10,718 nt of DNA from Clostridiales bacterium (GTDB lineage Bacteria; Bacillota; Clostridia; Lachnospirales; CAG-274). Positions 1 through 6,124 of this stretch are shown piece by piece; position 1 is the first letter of the stretch, and the number at the start of each line of letters is the position of its first letter. The position numbers were made by a program, and so were the translations under genes. The DNA lies in the NCBI GenBank assembly GCA_018371275.1, contig JAHALF010000025.1, forward strand, positions 1-10,718, written 5' to 3'. The notes below the pieces were generated by a model that ran no database searches, had not been told where the DNA came from, and was given only the letters and a program-made list of their open reading frames with translations.

Positions 1-234
1 GATGAAACAAATTTATTAGGGACAATAGGAGAGATAGCTGTTGGATGTATACCAGTGTTGGGACAAATAGCAGATGTAAGAGAAATAGTATATGATATAA
101 AAAATTGGGAATGGAAATGGAGTAGTGCAGGAGATTTAGTATTAGATGTAATAGGATTTATACCAGGAGTAGGAGATTTAATAAAGGGAGTAAAAAAAGT
201 ACCATTTAAAGAAATAGGAAAAGTTATAAAAAAG
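1..234 (+). repeat. Direct repeat, copy 1 (pre-toxin coding segment)
   Basis: This stretch aligns without gaps to 2014-2247 (constant offset 2013). Counting by eye I find about 30 differences in 234 bases, so about 87% identity, with blocks such as GAGATAGCTGTTGGATGTAT fully conserved. Differences cluster at 51-68 and 161-190. Copy 1 begins at the window edge, so the repeat may extend further upstream. Confidence 0.85.
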
Positions 235-240
235 GAGTAA
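1..240 (+). CDS. Pre-toxin domain of a polymorphic toxin (5' partial, ends early)
   Basis: The reading frame is open from base 1, so the gene begins upstream of the window. The visible 79 residues are a pre-toxin type domain: two Gly/Ile/Pro-rich hydrophobic segments (around residues 10-22 and 49-61, each with an IP-x-x-G core) separated by a Trp-rich NWEWKW motif. In polymorphic toxins such domains sit between the trafficking N-terminus and the variable toxic tip, and are thought to help processing or membrane passage; that role is family knowledge, not shown here. The segment is nearly the same as residues 198-275 of the intact toxin at 1423-3069. The frame stops at TAA 238-240, in a place where the intact homologue continues. 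The adjacent frame continues sensibly to 326, so a one-base slip in the A6-GG stretch at 228-235 is likely. No toxic domain is left in this copy. Confidence 0.75.
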   Translation, partial: DETNLLGTIGEIAVGCIPVLGQIADVREIVYDIKNWEWKWSSAGDLVLDVIGFIPGVGDLIKGVKKVPFKEIGKVIKKE

Positions 241-326
241 AAGAAATACCAAATATATGGAAAAATGCAAAAAATGGTATAGATAATCTTATAAGTAAAC
301 TTAGCAAAAAAGGAAAAATAAAATAA
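234..326 (+). pseudogene. Out-of-frame tail of the upstream toxin fragment
   Basis: Reading from 234 in the next frame gives a natural continuation of the pre-toxin protein: KGVKEIPN, then WKNAKNGIDNLISKLSKKG, ending at TAA 324-326. The part KNGI-x-x-LIS...SKKG recurs in the relic module that begins at 901, so this is real linker sequence and not chance. Even with the frame restored the protein would end about 30 residues after the pre-toxin domain, without a toxic tip. The stop codon shares its last A with the ATG of the next gene (TAATG), an arrangement that usually couples translation. The shift may be a true mutation, a phase-variable tract, or a sequencing error; the sequence alone cannot say which. 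Confidence 0.55.
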
Positions 327-901
327 TGAATATAAATTTTATAAAAATTAGCCAAAATATATATTTAGAAATAAGTACTAATGTAGATATACATAATATA
401 GACTATTATACAAATTTTAATGTTGAATTAATCATTGGAGACACTAAATATAACTTGTTAAATGAAAATATTTTATACATAAAAAATATTCTAGAAAAAT
501 ATATCGAAAATGTTAATGATTATATTTTAGATAATAGGTTATTAAGAGAAAATTTGGGTATAGATTTAAATAATTACTATTATTTTTTAAATTATGAAAT
601 CAATAATTTCAATTTAATATTAAATGAAAATGGCAATTGGATAGGGGAAAAATATAATTGTTTTTGTAATAACAAATATGCAACTTGGATTTATAAATTT
701 GATAATAAGATATATTTAGAAGTAACTCCATTGTTTGATTTTTTTAAATATGATGCCAATGATTTAGAGTATAAAATATTTATAAGAAAATATAAAATAC
801 TTATTATTGTTGAATTAGATTTTGAAATATTACTCGAAACATATAATAAATTAGATGCTATTTATAAAGATATAATAAATATTAAAAACATTAATAACTA
901 G
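326..901 (+). CDS. Putative immunity protein, Asn/Tyr/Ile-rich (hypothetical)
   Basis: A 191-residue cytosolic protein with no signal peptide or membrane segment. It is strikingly rich in Asn, Ile and Tyr, and its codons are even more AT-biased than the spike genes downstream. I do not recognise the family with certainty. The centre (about residues 105-135) has GNWIGEKY, then ATWIYKFDNKIYLEVTPLF, and the C-terminus has an acidic helix (VELDFEILLETYNKLDAIYKDI). This layout resembles several small immunity-like families in Gram-positive toxin loci. Its position directly behind a toxin fragment, with the start overlapping the preceding stop (TAATG), is typical of an immunity gene. The ribosome site is weak (AAAAAAGG at 306-313), in line with translational coupling. 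Which toxin it neutralises is unknown, because the toxic tip in front of it is missing. It could equally be an orphan immunity gene kept after loss of its toxin. Confidence 0.6.
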   Translation: MNINFIKISQNIYLEISTNVDIHNIDYYTNFNVELIIGDTKYNLLNENILYIKNILEKYIENVNDYILDNRLLRENLGIDLNNYYYFLNYEINNFNLILNENGNWIGEKYNCFCNNKYATWIYKFDNKIYLEVTPLFDFFKYDANDLEYKIFIRKYKILIIVELDFEILLETYNKLDAIYKDIINIKNINN

Positions 902-1383
902 GAAATAGTAGAAAAAATGGTATTAAAACTTTAATAAGTTTAGTAAGTAAATTTAGCAAAAAAGGAATACAAGAAACAGCTGAAAATTTAACATCAACAA
1001 ATATGCTAAAAGAAATAGCAGGTTCTTTTAATAAAAGTTTTTAAGATATACTAAATTTTGATAACTATAAAAATTATGAATTTAGTTTTGCAGTAATTGG
1101 AAAGATAGATGATGATGTAGGAAAATTTTCAAACTTTACTAATAGAGTTAATAATAGTGGTATTGGTGTTGAAATAAATCCTAGTATCAAAAACTAAGGT
1201 AGATATAAGAAAGCAGACTATCATGGTAAAACAGATAATAGTGTAAAAAATAAATCCCCTACTGATGGTCAAGATGAATTAGATAATTTTATAGAAATAA
1301 ATAGTAATATTAAAATAAGAATAGCAATTAGTAATAATGAAATAGTTATATTAGATGAAATTATAAATGGTATAATTAATTGA
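901..1383 (+). pseudogene. Decayed toxin module: linker plus C-terminal toxic tip
   Basis: One frame (codons at 901, 904 and so on) reads as protein over 160 codons but is broken by TAA at 1042-1044 and 1195-1197 before its final TGA at 1381-1383. The first part (GNSRKNGIKTLIS, then FSKKGIQE) matches the linker behind the pre-toxin domain at 234-326. The middle (YEFSFAVIGKIDDDVGKFSN) lines up with ENLAFAGGINSKNTDKFSG in the intact toxin. The last part holds RYKKADYHGKTDNSVKNKSP, GQDELDN and NEIVILDE, a pattern I associate with a recurring C-terminal toxin domain. I cannot name the family safely. In that family I would expect a further His-rich C-terminal motif, which is missing here, so the module looks truncated as well as interrupted. 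There is no start codon with a ribosome site in front. It is best read as a displaced, silent toxin tip. Confidence 0.7.
1368..1376 (+). promoter_or_regulatory. Candidate extended -10 promoter for the endonuclease toxin
   Basis: TGGTATAAT is a perfect extended -10 element. No convincing -35 box lies 16 to 18 bases upstream, which extended -10 promoters can tolerate. Transcription would start near 1383, giving a leader of about 40 bases before the toxin start. In DNA this AT-rich, chance matches are common, so this is a candidate only. Confidence 0.3.
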
Positions 1384-1409
1384 TATAAAAATATATTAAA
1401 CGGTTGATT

Positions 1410-1416
1410 GGGGTGA
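1410..1416 (+). promoter_or_regulatory. Ribosome binding site of the endonuclease toxin
   Basis: GGGGTGA lies 6 bases before GTG 1423 and only 3 bases before TTG 1420. The better spacing favours GTG 1423 as the start, although TTG 1420 is one codon upstream in the same frame. Confidence 0.55.
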
Positions 1417-1422
1417 TATTTG

Positions 1423-3069
1423 GTGAGAAAAGGTATAGGAAATATAATAAAAAAAGCAAGTAACTCAATAGGAAAGATTGTAAAATCAGGTAAACAAGAA
1501 ATAAAAAAAGTAAATAATGGAATAAAGAGTAAACCTAAAAGTATAGGAAGTAAAGCTAAAAGTTCGGTAGGAAATGTAGTAAAAGGAGTAAAAAAATTAC
1601 CAAGAAATATAGTAAATAAGGCAAAAAGTACAATAGGAAAGGTTGTAAATGCAAAGAAAAATATAGGAAATCAAACAAGAGAAAAAGTAAAGGTAAAAGT
1701 TATAAAAGGATTAGAAGAAAATATATTAAAAAAATTAAAAAATCAAGTAAAAGAGACAAAAGAAAATGGATTTTTTAAAAGTGTAGTGAGAGGAAAAGTT
1801 ATAAGAGGAGCAAAAAATTATTATACAAAAAGTAAAGAAGAGTTTATAAAAACATTAAATGAGAAAGGTAAGGGAAATTATGGTAATACAAAATTTAATG
1901 ATTTATTAAGTAAAGAATTAGATCTTGGTAAGAAAGGAGGAAAGCTATTAAAGGATACAGGCAATTATTTAGAAAATTCATTAAATCAAATAGTAAAAGG
2001 GAGTTATGCAGGGGATGAAACAAATTTATTAGGAACATTAGGAGAGATAGCTGTTGGATGTATACCTATAGTAGGACAGGCAGCAGATGTAAGAGAAATA
2101 GTATATGATATTCAAAACTGGGAATGGAAATGGAGTAATGCAGGAGACTTAGCTTTAGACGTAATAGGATTTATACCTTTAGTAGGAGATGGAGTAAAAG
2201 CAGTAAAAAAAGTACCGTTTAAAGAAATAGGAAATAGTATAAAAAAGGGTGGAAAAGATGCAAGTAAGATTTTGAATTCTGCCAAAAAAAGTATAAATAC
2301 TTATGTAGAAAAAATAACTAAAAAGGGATTAACAAAAGGAATAAAAGAAATAGAAACAGAAGGATTAGAAAATATAAAAAATTTTTCAAAAGAAGTTAAA
2401 GAAAGCTTGGAAAACTTATTAGATTCATTTAAACCACAAGAAAATTTAGCTTTTGCTGGAGGTATAAATAGTAAAAATACTGACAAATTTAGTGGTGGAG
2501 TTAAAATTGATAAAGTAGAGTCAACAAATGTAGATTTACATAATAAAAACAAAGTTAAAAATATAGATGAAAGGAATAAAGCCGAATTAAATTCCAATAA
2601 TAATAACAATACTGATGTAATAATAAAAGACGGAACACATTTAGAAGAAGGAAAATTAAAACCAAATATAAAATATAAAGTAGGGGAATATGATTATATT
2701 TATGAAACAGATAGTAAAGGTAGAATATGTAAATTTGAAACAAATAATTTACACCTTACAAAAAGGGAGGAACGCTTAAAGCATGACCCAAACACACCTG
2801 GTAAAATTGAAGGTGATCATGCAGGTCATTTGGCTGGAGATAGATTTGGAGGTTCTTCAGAAATAGATAATTTAGTTTCTCAAACATCAAAAAATAATTT
2901 AAGCGATTATAAAAAACTTGAGAACAAATGGGCTAAAGCCATCAAAGAGAATAAAAAAGTTGAAGTTAATATAAGTATAGAGTATAATAAAGATGACCTT
3001 AGACCGAGTAAGTTTATCATTGATTATTATATAGATGGTAATAAAAGTAAAGTAATATTAAGAAATTAA
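1423..3069 (+). CDS. Polymorphic toxin with pre-toxin domain and C-terminal DNA/RNA non-specific endonuclease
   Basis: A 548-residue three-part protein. Residues 1-100 are extremely Lys-rich, with degenerate repeats of the type S-x-GK-V-K; no signal peptide, LXG, WXG, PAAR or VgrG domain is seen. Residues 198-275 form a hydrophobic pre-toxin domain (GCIPIVGQAADVREIVYD, then NWEWKW, then DVIGFIPLVGD). The last 120 residues form a nuclease of the Endonuclea_NS_2 type, with EGDHAGHLAGDRFGG at 463-477 (His469 as the likely general base) and IDNLVSQTSKNN at 481-492, whose Asn residues would bind the metal. This is the family of the toxic tip of the B. subtilis YeeF toxin, predicted to cut nucleic acid in target cells. 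The start is GTG 1423 or TTG 1420. A YezG-like immunity gene follows 16 bases later. The export route is not evident: it may ride on a PAAR-like or VgrG partner, or be an orphan module that has lost its trafficking part. Confidence 0.85.
   Translation: MRKGIGNIIKKASNSIGKIVKSGKQEIKKVNNGIKSKPKSIGSKAKSSVGNVVKGVKKLPRNIVNKAKSTIGKVVNAKKNIGNQTREKVKVKVIKGLEENILKKLKNQVKETKENGFFKSVVRGKVIRGAKNYYTKSKEEFIKTLNEKGKGNYGNTKFNDLLSKELDLGKKGGKLLKDTGNYLENSLNQIVKGSYAGDETNLLGTLGEIAVGCIPIVGQAADVREIVYDIQNWEWKWSNAGDLALDVIGFIPLVGDGVKAVKKVPFKEIGNSIKKGGKDASKILNSAKKSINTYVEKITKKGLTKGIKEIETEGLENIKNFSKEVKESLENLLDSFKPQENLAFAGGINSKNTDKFSGGVKIDKVESTNVDLHNKNKVKNIDERNKAELNSNNNNNTDVIIKDGTHLEEGKLKPNIKYKVGEYDYIYETDSKGRICKFETNNLHLTKREERLKHDPNTPGKIEGDHAGHLAGDRFGGSSEIDNLVSQTSKNNLSDYKKLENKWAKAIKENKKVEVNISIEYNKDDLRPSKFIIDYYIDGNKSKVILRN
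1459..1667 (+). repeat. Degenerate coding repeats in the Lys-rich toxin N-terminus
   Basis: A short unit recurs in the 5' end of the toxin gene: SIGKIVKSGK (about 1465), SVGNVVKGVK (about 1564) and TIGKVVNAKK (about 1630), with KAKS in front of the last two. The copies share a pattern at both DNA and protein level but are not identical. The result is a strongly basic, low-complexity segment that could be a flexible arm or bind nucleic acid or an acidic partner. The function is unknown. Confidence 0.45.
2014..2247 (+). repeat. Direct repeat, copy 2 (pre-toxin coding segment)
   Basis: This is the partner of the repeat at 1-234, in the same orientation about 2 kb downstream and inside the intact toxin gene. 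Similarity falls off sharply just after the A6-GG tract (about 2247), where the sequences behind the pre-toxin domain diverge. A conserved segment ending in a variable toxic tip is what module exchange by homologous recombination would produce; the exchange itself is inferred. Confidence 0.85.
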
Positions 3070-3085
3070 GGAAGGAAAATAAAAA

Positions 3086-3541
3086 ATGAAAAGAACATTT
3101 GAAGATTGTTTTAGTGAACTACAAACAGATATGGTAGATATTTGTTTAGAGTATGTTGATGATAGAGCAGATGAAATATATATTTATTGTTGTAATGAAA
3201 ATGGAATGTTAACAAGTGATTATTTTTATAATATTGATGGTAATATATTAATGAAAAATAAATTAAATGATTTATCTACAAACGATATAGAATATAACAT
3301 TTCAATTGAAAGACAAGGAATAATATTAGATATTTTAATTAAAGATATTGAAGAAATAGAAGCATTGTGTTTAAAGTATAAAAGAGAAATACCAACAGAA
3401 ATAAAGTTAATTTATAATGTTAAAGAAAATAGTTTAAAAGCTGAATATAAATATGAAAATGTTTGGTCTGATGATCCAGAAAAATTACCACAAGATGTTG
3501 TTGAGGAATGGTTTGAAGAGATAAAATTAAAATTTAGATAG
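3086..3541 (+). CDS. Probable immunity protein, YezG/DUF600-like
   Basis: A 151-residue acidic cytosolic protein starting 16 bases after the endonuclease toxin, with AAGGAAGG at 3068-3075 overlapping the toxin stop. Its general layout fits the YezG (DUF600) immunity family: an N-terminal helix (TFEDCFSELQTDMVDICLEY), a strand with EIYIYC, a central part, then IPTEIKLIYN, LKAEYKYENVW and a final WFEEIKL. The C-terminal pattern (K-x-E/D-Y-x-Y, then an acidic stretch and Trp) is the strongest clue. YezG is the cognate inhibitor of the YeeF nuclease in B. subtilis, whose toxic domain is the same type as the one next door, so the gene pair supports both calls. It should bind and block the nuclease inside the producing cell. 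The family assignment is from memory of the pattern and is not certain; the immunity role rests mainly on position. Confidence 0.65.
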   Translation: MKRTFEDCFSELQTDMVDICLEYVDDRADEIYIYCCNENGMLTSDYFYNIDGNILMKNKLNDLSTNDIEYNISIERQGIILDILIKDIEEIEALCLKYKREIPTEIKLIYNVKENSLKAEYKYENVWSDDPEKLPQDVVEEWFEEIKLKFR

Positions 3542-3613
3542 CTAATATATACTATAAGCTTAATTTTTATATATTATTATAAGTAGTTATTAAAATACTA
3601 GAAGTTATAATAG

Positions 3614-3712
3614 AAATTACTTGGAAATGAGGAATATAATTTAAGGTTACAAGAAGAATTAAATTATGTAGAAGATTTTAAAGAAGTGGGTTTAACTAAA
3701 AAAATTATGTAA
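3614..3712 (+). pseudogene. Small protein relic behind the immunity gene
   Basis: The frame KLLGNEEYNLRLQEELNYVE, then DFKEVGLTKKIM and stop, reads like the amphipathic C-terminal helix of a normal protein. It has no start codon with a ribosome site and only 32 codons. The 3542-3780 stretch is otherwise full of stops in all forward frames. I take this as the tail of a decayed immunity or toxin gene; the family is not recognised. Confidence 0.25.
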
Positions 3713-3780
3713 CGAGTTATACAACATAAATATAAAGTTTTATACAAATTAAATGTAAAGTATTAAAGAATTGATATGAA

Positions 3781-4104
3781 ATGGATATACTAAAAAATAT
3801 AAATAATAGATGTAATATAGTGCAAAATGAAGAATGGTTTGATTTATTAGAAATAAAGAAATTAAAAAAATTTTCTAAAATAAATGTACCAAAAGAATTT
3901 TAAAATATTATTATTGAGATGTCTGAAGTGGAGATAAGTATAGATAATGATAAATACCTTAGATTATGGAGGACAGATGGCTTTATAGAAATGAATTGTT
4001 GTTACGAAATTCAAAAATATATTCCAAACTCATTAGCTATAGGTGATAATGAAGAAGGAAGTGCTATATTATATCTTAATCATAATAATAAACTTTATTA
4101 TTAA
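3781..4104 (+). pseudogene. SUKH (SMI1/KNR4-type) immunity pseudogene
   Basis: Starting at ATG 3781 one frame runs to 4104 with a single interruption, TAA at 3901-3903. The two halves join into a typical SUKH pattern: INVPKEF, stop, NIIIEMSEVEIS, then DKYLRLWRTDGFIEMN, YEIQKYIPNSLAIGDN and EEGSAILYLN. SUKH proteins normally show a P-x-x-(F/Y) turn, an L-R-L-W segment and a G-D/S-(N/D)-x-x-G strand in this order, and many serve as immunity proteins to secreted nucleases. Intact members are usually some 30 or more residues longer at the C-terminus, so this copy is also truncated. The 61-codon piece from ATG 3919 is not an independent gene: it has no good ribosome site and begins in the middle of the domain. 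The stop replaces a codon where Lys would be usual, one base from AAA. Confidence 0.7.
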
Positions 4105-4341
4105 ATATTAAGGATAGAAAATAGTCAATTAATTAATATTAAAGTGAGTTTACTTTGTAATCTTAAAGAAGTTTACTTAGCATATATATGTTTATGGTAA
4201 TATATAGATAATAGGGATTATGTATAATACTTATTCTGTAAAATGGAGAGTTATTAGATACCTAGCAAGATTTGCACTTAATATACATATATGTAGATTA
4301 GATGTTTATGCTTATTATATAATAAGGAGATGAGAAAAATA
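4105..4341 (+). other. Non-coding gap before the first spike unit
   Basis: I see no gene here. A TATAAT at 4223-4228 and another at 4318-4323 are the best -10-like sequences. Neither has a convincing -35, and the second lies too near the ribosome site to serve the next gene. The real promoter for the spike unit is therefore not resolved. Confidence 0.3.
4324..4329 (+). promoter_or_regulatory. Ribosome binding site of the first PAAR-like gene
   Basis: AAGGAG abuts ATG 4330 directly, so that codon cannot be the start. The in-frame ATG 4342, 12 bases downstream, is the usable one. Confidence 0.55.
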
Positions 4342-4677
4342 ATGGAGAAGAATATAAGAGATGGGGCAATAATATATTGTACATTAGGAACTTGCAAATC
4401 AAAATTAATAATACCAAAAGAGAAAAATGCAAGAATAAATGGAGAAGGACAAGCAGTAATATCAGATAATGTTGTTGGAGTAAATATAACAAATTTTTGT
4501 AGTTGTACAAGAAGTTCCCCTCCAATACCTTGTACTCCTTTAATAATATTAAAATGGCAATTAGCAGATAAAAAGCATAAAATAGAAGGAGAATTAGCTA
4601 TACTAGATAAATGTATATTGCCGTGTTTAAATGGCGGGATAATAAAGATAGAAAAATCAGGACAAATAAAAGAATAG
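4342..4677 (+). CDS. DUF4280 PAAR-like spike-tip protein
   Basis: A 111-residue protein that is essentially one DUF4280 domain. Typical marks are the opening RDGAIIYCTLGTC, then RINGEGQAVISD, the Cys/Pro-rich CSCTRSSPPIPCTPL and, near the end, LAILDKCILPCLNGGIIKI. Cys13, 18, 53, 55, 64, 91 and 95 could hold a metal or disulfides. DUF4280 proteins are PAAR-like: they are thought to form the sharp tip that caps a VgrG-type spike in contractile injection systems and to carry effectors. That role is family knowledge. The gene lies 10 bases before a VgrG-like gene, the expected partner. It has no extension on either side, so if it carries a toxin it must do so by non-covalent contact. The start is ATG 4342; the in-frame ATG 4330 is too close to the ribosome site. 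Confidence 0.85.
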   Translation: MEKNIRDGAIIYCTLGTCKSKLIIPKEKNARINGEGQAVISDNVVGVNITNFCSCTRSSPPIPCTPLIILKWQLADKKHKIEGELAILDKCILPCLNGGIIKIEKSGQIKE

Positions 4678-4687
4678 AGGTGAAAAA

Positions 4688-6124
4688 ATGTTAGATGCAA
4701 TTACATATTTAGAGTTAAAAACAAATATTATGAATTTACAAGAGTTAATAGATTTTGAGCTAAAATACGAAATAAATGAACATTGTTATTGTAATATAAT
4801 GGGGATTTTAAAAGAGGGAGATGAAGAATTTTTTGTAAAACATATAACAGCTTTTAGCCCAATACAAGTTAGAATAGAAAAGGATGTTCCAATAACAATA
4901 TTTAATGGTATAATACAAAAATCAGAAATAAGACATATAGGTAGCGTATATTATTTAACATTAAAATGTGTTTCAAATTCATTTAAACTAGATATAAAAA
5001 AGAGAAATCGTTCATTTCAAGATAAAAATATGACATATAAAAATATAATGGATAAAATAGCAAGTGAATATGAACAAAGTCAAATATTAGATTTTGCAAC
5101 AGAAGGTAAAAAAATAGAAAAATTTATTTTGCAATATGAAGAAACAGATTGGGAATTTATAAAAAGGTTAGCATCAAGATTTAATGTAGGGATAATACCA
5201 CTAGGGGCAGATGATGGAGCAAATATAATATTTGGTATAAAAAATGGAAAAGATATGGGTAATATAGAGGAATATAAATATACATTAGAAAAAGATATAA
5301 AAAACTACCTTATATCAAAAGAAAATTATAATGAAAGTTTATTAGAACTTGATAGTATAAGATTTAAAATTGAAACAATAGAGAATTTAGATGTTTATAG
5401 TAAAATTAAATATCAAGGTTTTGATTTGTATATAAGTAAAAAAAGGGCCTTTTTAAAAGATAGTATATTAAAATTTGAATATGAAATGTGTACTAAAAAA
5501 GGGTTAACAAGAGATAGATTTTATAATAATAAAATAATAGGGCTTTCTATAAAAGGGAAAGTGCTAAAGCCAATACAAGATAGAATAAAGTTACATTTAG
5601 AAATAGATGAAAATCAAGAAGAAAGTGCCGCTTGGGAATTTTTATATTCAACAATGTATGCAGCTGAAGGAAACAGCGGTTGGTATTGTATGCCAGAAAT
5701 AGATGACACAGTATATGTATATTTCCCAACAAAAGAAGAAAGTGATGCAGTTGGAACAAGTTCATTAAGAATAGGAGATAAAGGAACAGATAAAATAAAT
5801 GACCCTAAAATAAAATATTTTAGAACAATAGATGGAAAAGAAATAAAATTTTCACCAGATGAAATATTAATAACGTGTGTAAATGGAAAAGATAAAGAAA
5901 CAGGAGAAGATAGGATAGTATATATAAAAATGAATCAAAATACAGGAGTAGAAATAATAAGTACAGGACCAATTTATTTAAAAAGTGAAAAAGAAATAAA
6001 AATAGAAGCAGAAGAAAAAATAGAAATAATAGCAGGAAAAGAAATAGATATGAATTGTAAAAGAAGTGAGATAAAGGTAAATTCTATGGTTGATATAATA
6101 GGGCCTGAAGTTAGAATAAATTAA
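4688..6124 (+). CDS. VgrG/gpD-like spike protein, first copy
   Basis: A 478-residue protein of the VgrG/Pvc8 (phage late control D) family, which forms the trimeric spike of contractile injection systems. The N-terminal half matches the gp27-like hub; its best signature is KFILQYEETDWEFIKRLASR from residue 145, found in almost the same form in the second copy downstream. Residues 328-348 (GNSGWYCMPEIDDTVYVYFP) mark the gp5-like OB-fold. From about 410 the sequence turns into alternating short strands (KEIKIEAEEKIEIIAGKEID), as expected for the beta-helical needle. There is no C-terminal toxin domain, so this is a structural spike and not an evolved one. The ribosome site AGAGGTGA (4675-4682) overlaps the stop of the DUF4280 gene, so the two are one transcription unit and tip and spike are probably made together. 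Confidence 0.88.
   Translation: MLDAITYLELKTNIMNLQELIDFELKYEINEHCYCNIMGILKEGDEEFFVKHITAFSPIQVRIEKDVPITIFNGIIQKSEIRHIGSVYYLTLKCVSNSFKLDIKKRNRSFQDKNMTYKNIMDKIASEYEQSQILDFATEGKKIEKFILQYEETDWEFIKRLASRFNVGIIPLGADDGANIIFGIKNGKDMGNIEEYKYTLEKDIKNYLISKENYNESLLELDSIRFKIETIENLDVYSKIKYQGFDLYISKKRAFLKDSILKFEYEMCTKKGLTRDRFYNNKIIGLSIKGKVLKPIQDRIKLHLEIDENQEESAAWEFLYSTMYAAEGNSGWYCMPEIDDTVYVYFPTKEESDAVGTSSLRIGDKGTDKINDPKIKYFRTIDGKEIKFSPDEILITCVNGKDKETGEDRIVYIKMNQNTGVEIISTGPIYLKSEKEIKIEAEEKIEIIAGKEIDMNCKRSEIKVNSMVDIIGPEVRIN

Noticed and set aside
55..240. A complete small gene starting at the internal codon at 55
   Set aside because: The frame is open to base 1 and the upstream residues match the pre-toxin domain of the intact toxin, so it is the end of a longer gene.
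1..2260. CRISPR array or insertion sequence as the cause of the repeats
   Set aside because: There are only two long copies, both are coding and diverged, and no short regular spacers, terminal inverted repeats or transposase are visible.
2301..2743. Minus-strand open frames across the toxin gene
   Set aside because: They are Leu/Phe/Tyr-rich mirror images of the Lys/Asn/Ile-rich coding strand, lack ribosome sites, and overlap a well-supported gene.
3919..4104. Separate 61-residue gene
   Set aside because: It is the second half of the SUKH pseudogene in the same frame, begins inside the domain and has no credible ribosome site.
4196..4330. tRNA or riboswitch in the gap before the first spike unit
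   Set aside because: I could not find a cloverleaf, CCA end or conserved aptamer core. The sequence is only AT-rich with weak pairing.
4278..4700. Minus-strand open frames over the first DUF4280 gene
   Set aside because: The + strand encodes a clear DUF4280 domain with conserved Cys and Gly positions. The antisense frames show only composition-driven hydrophobic runs.
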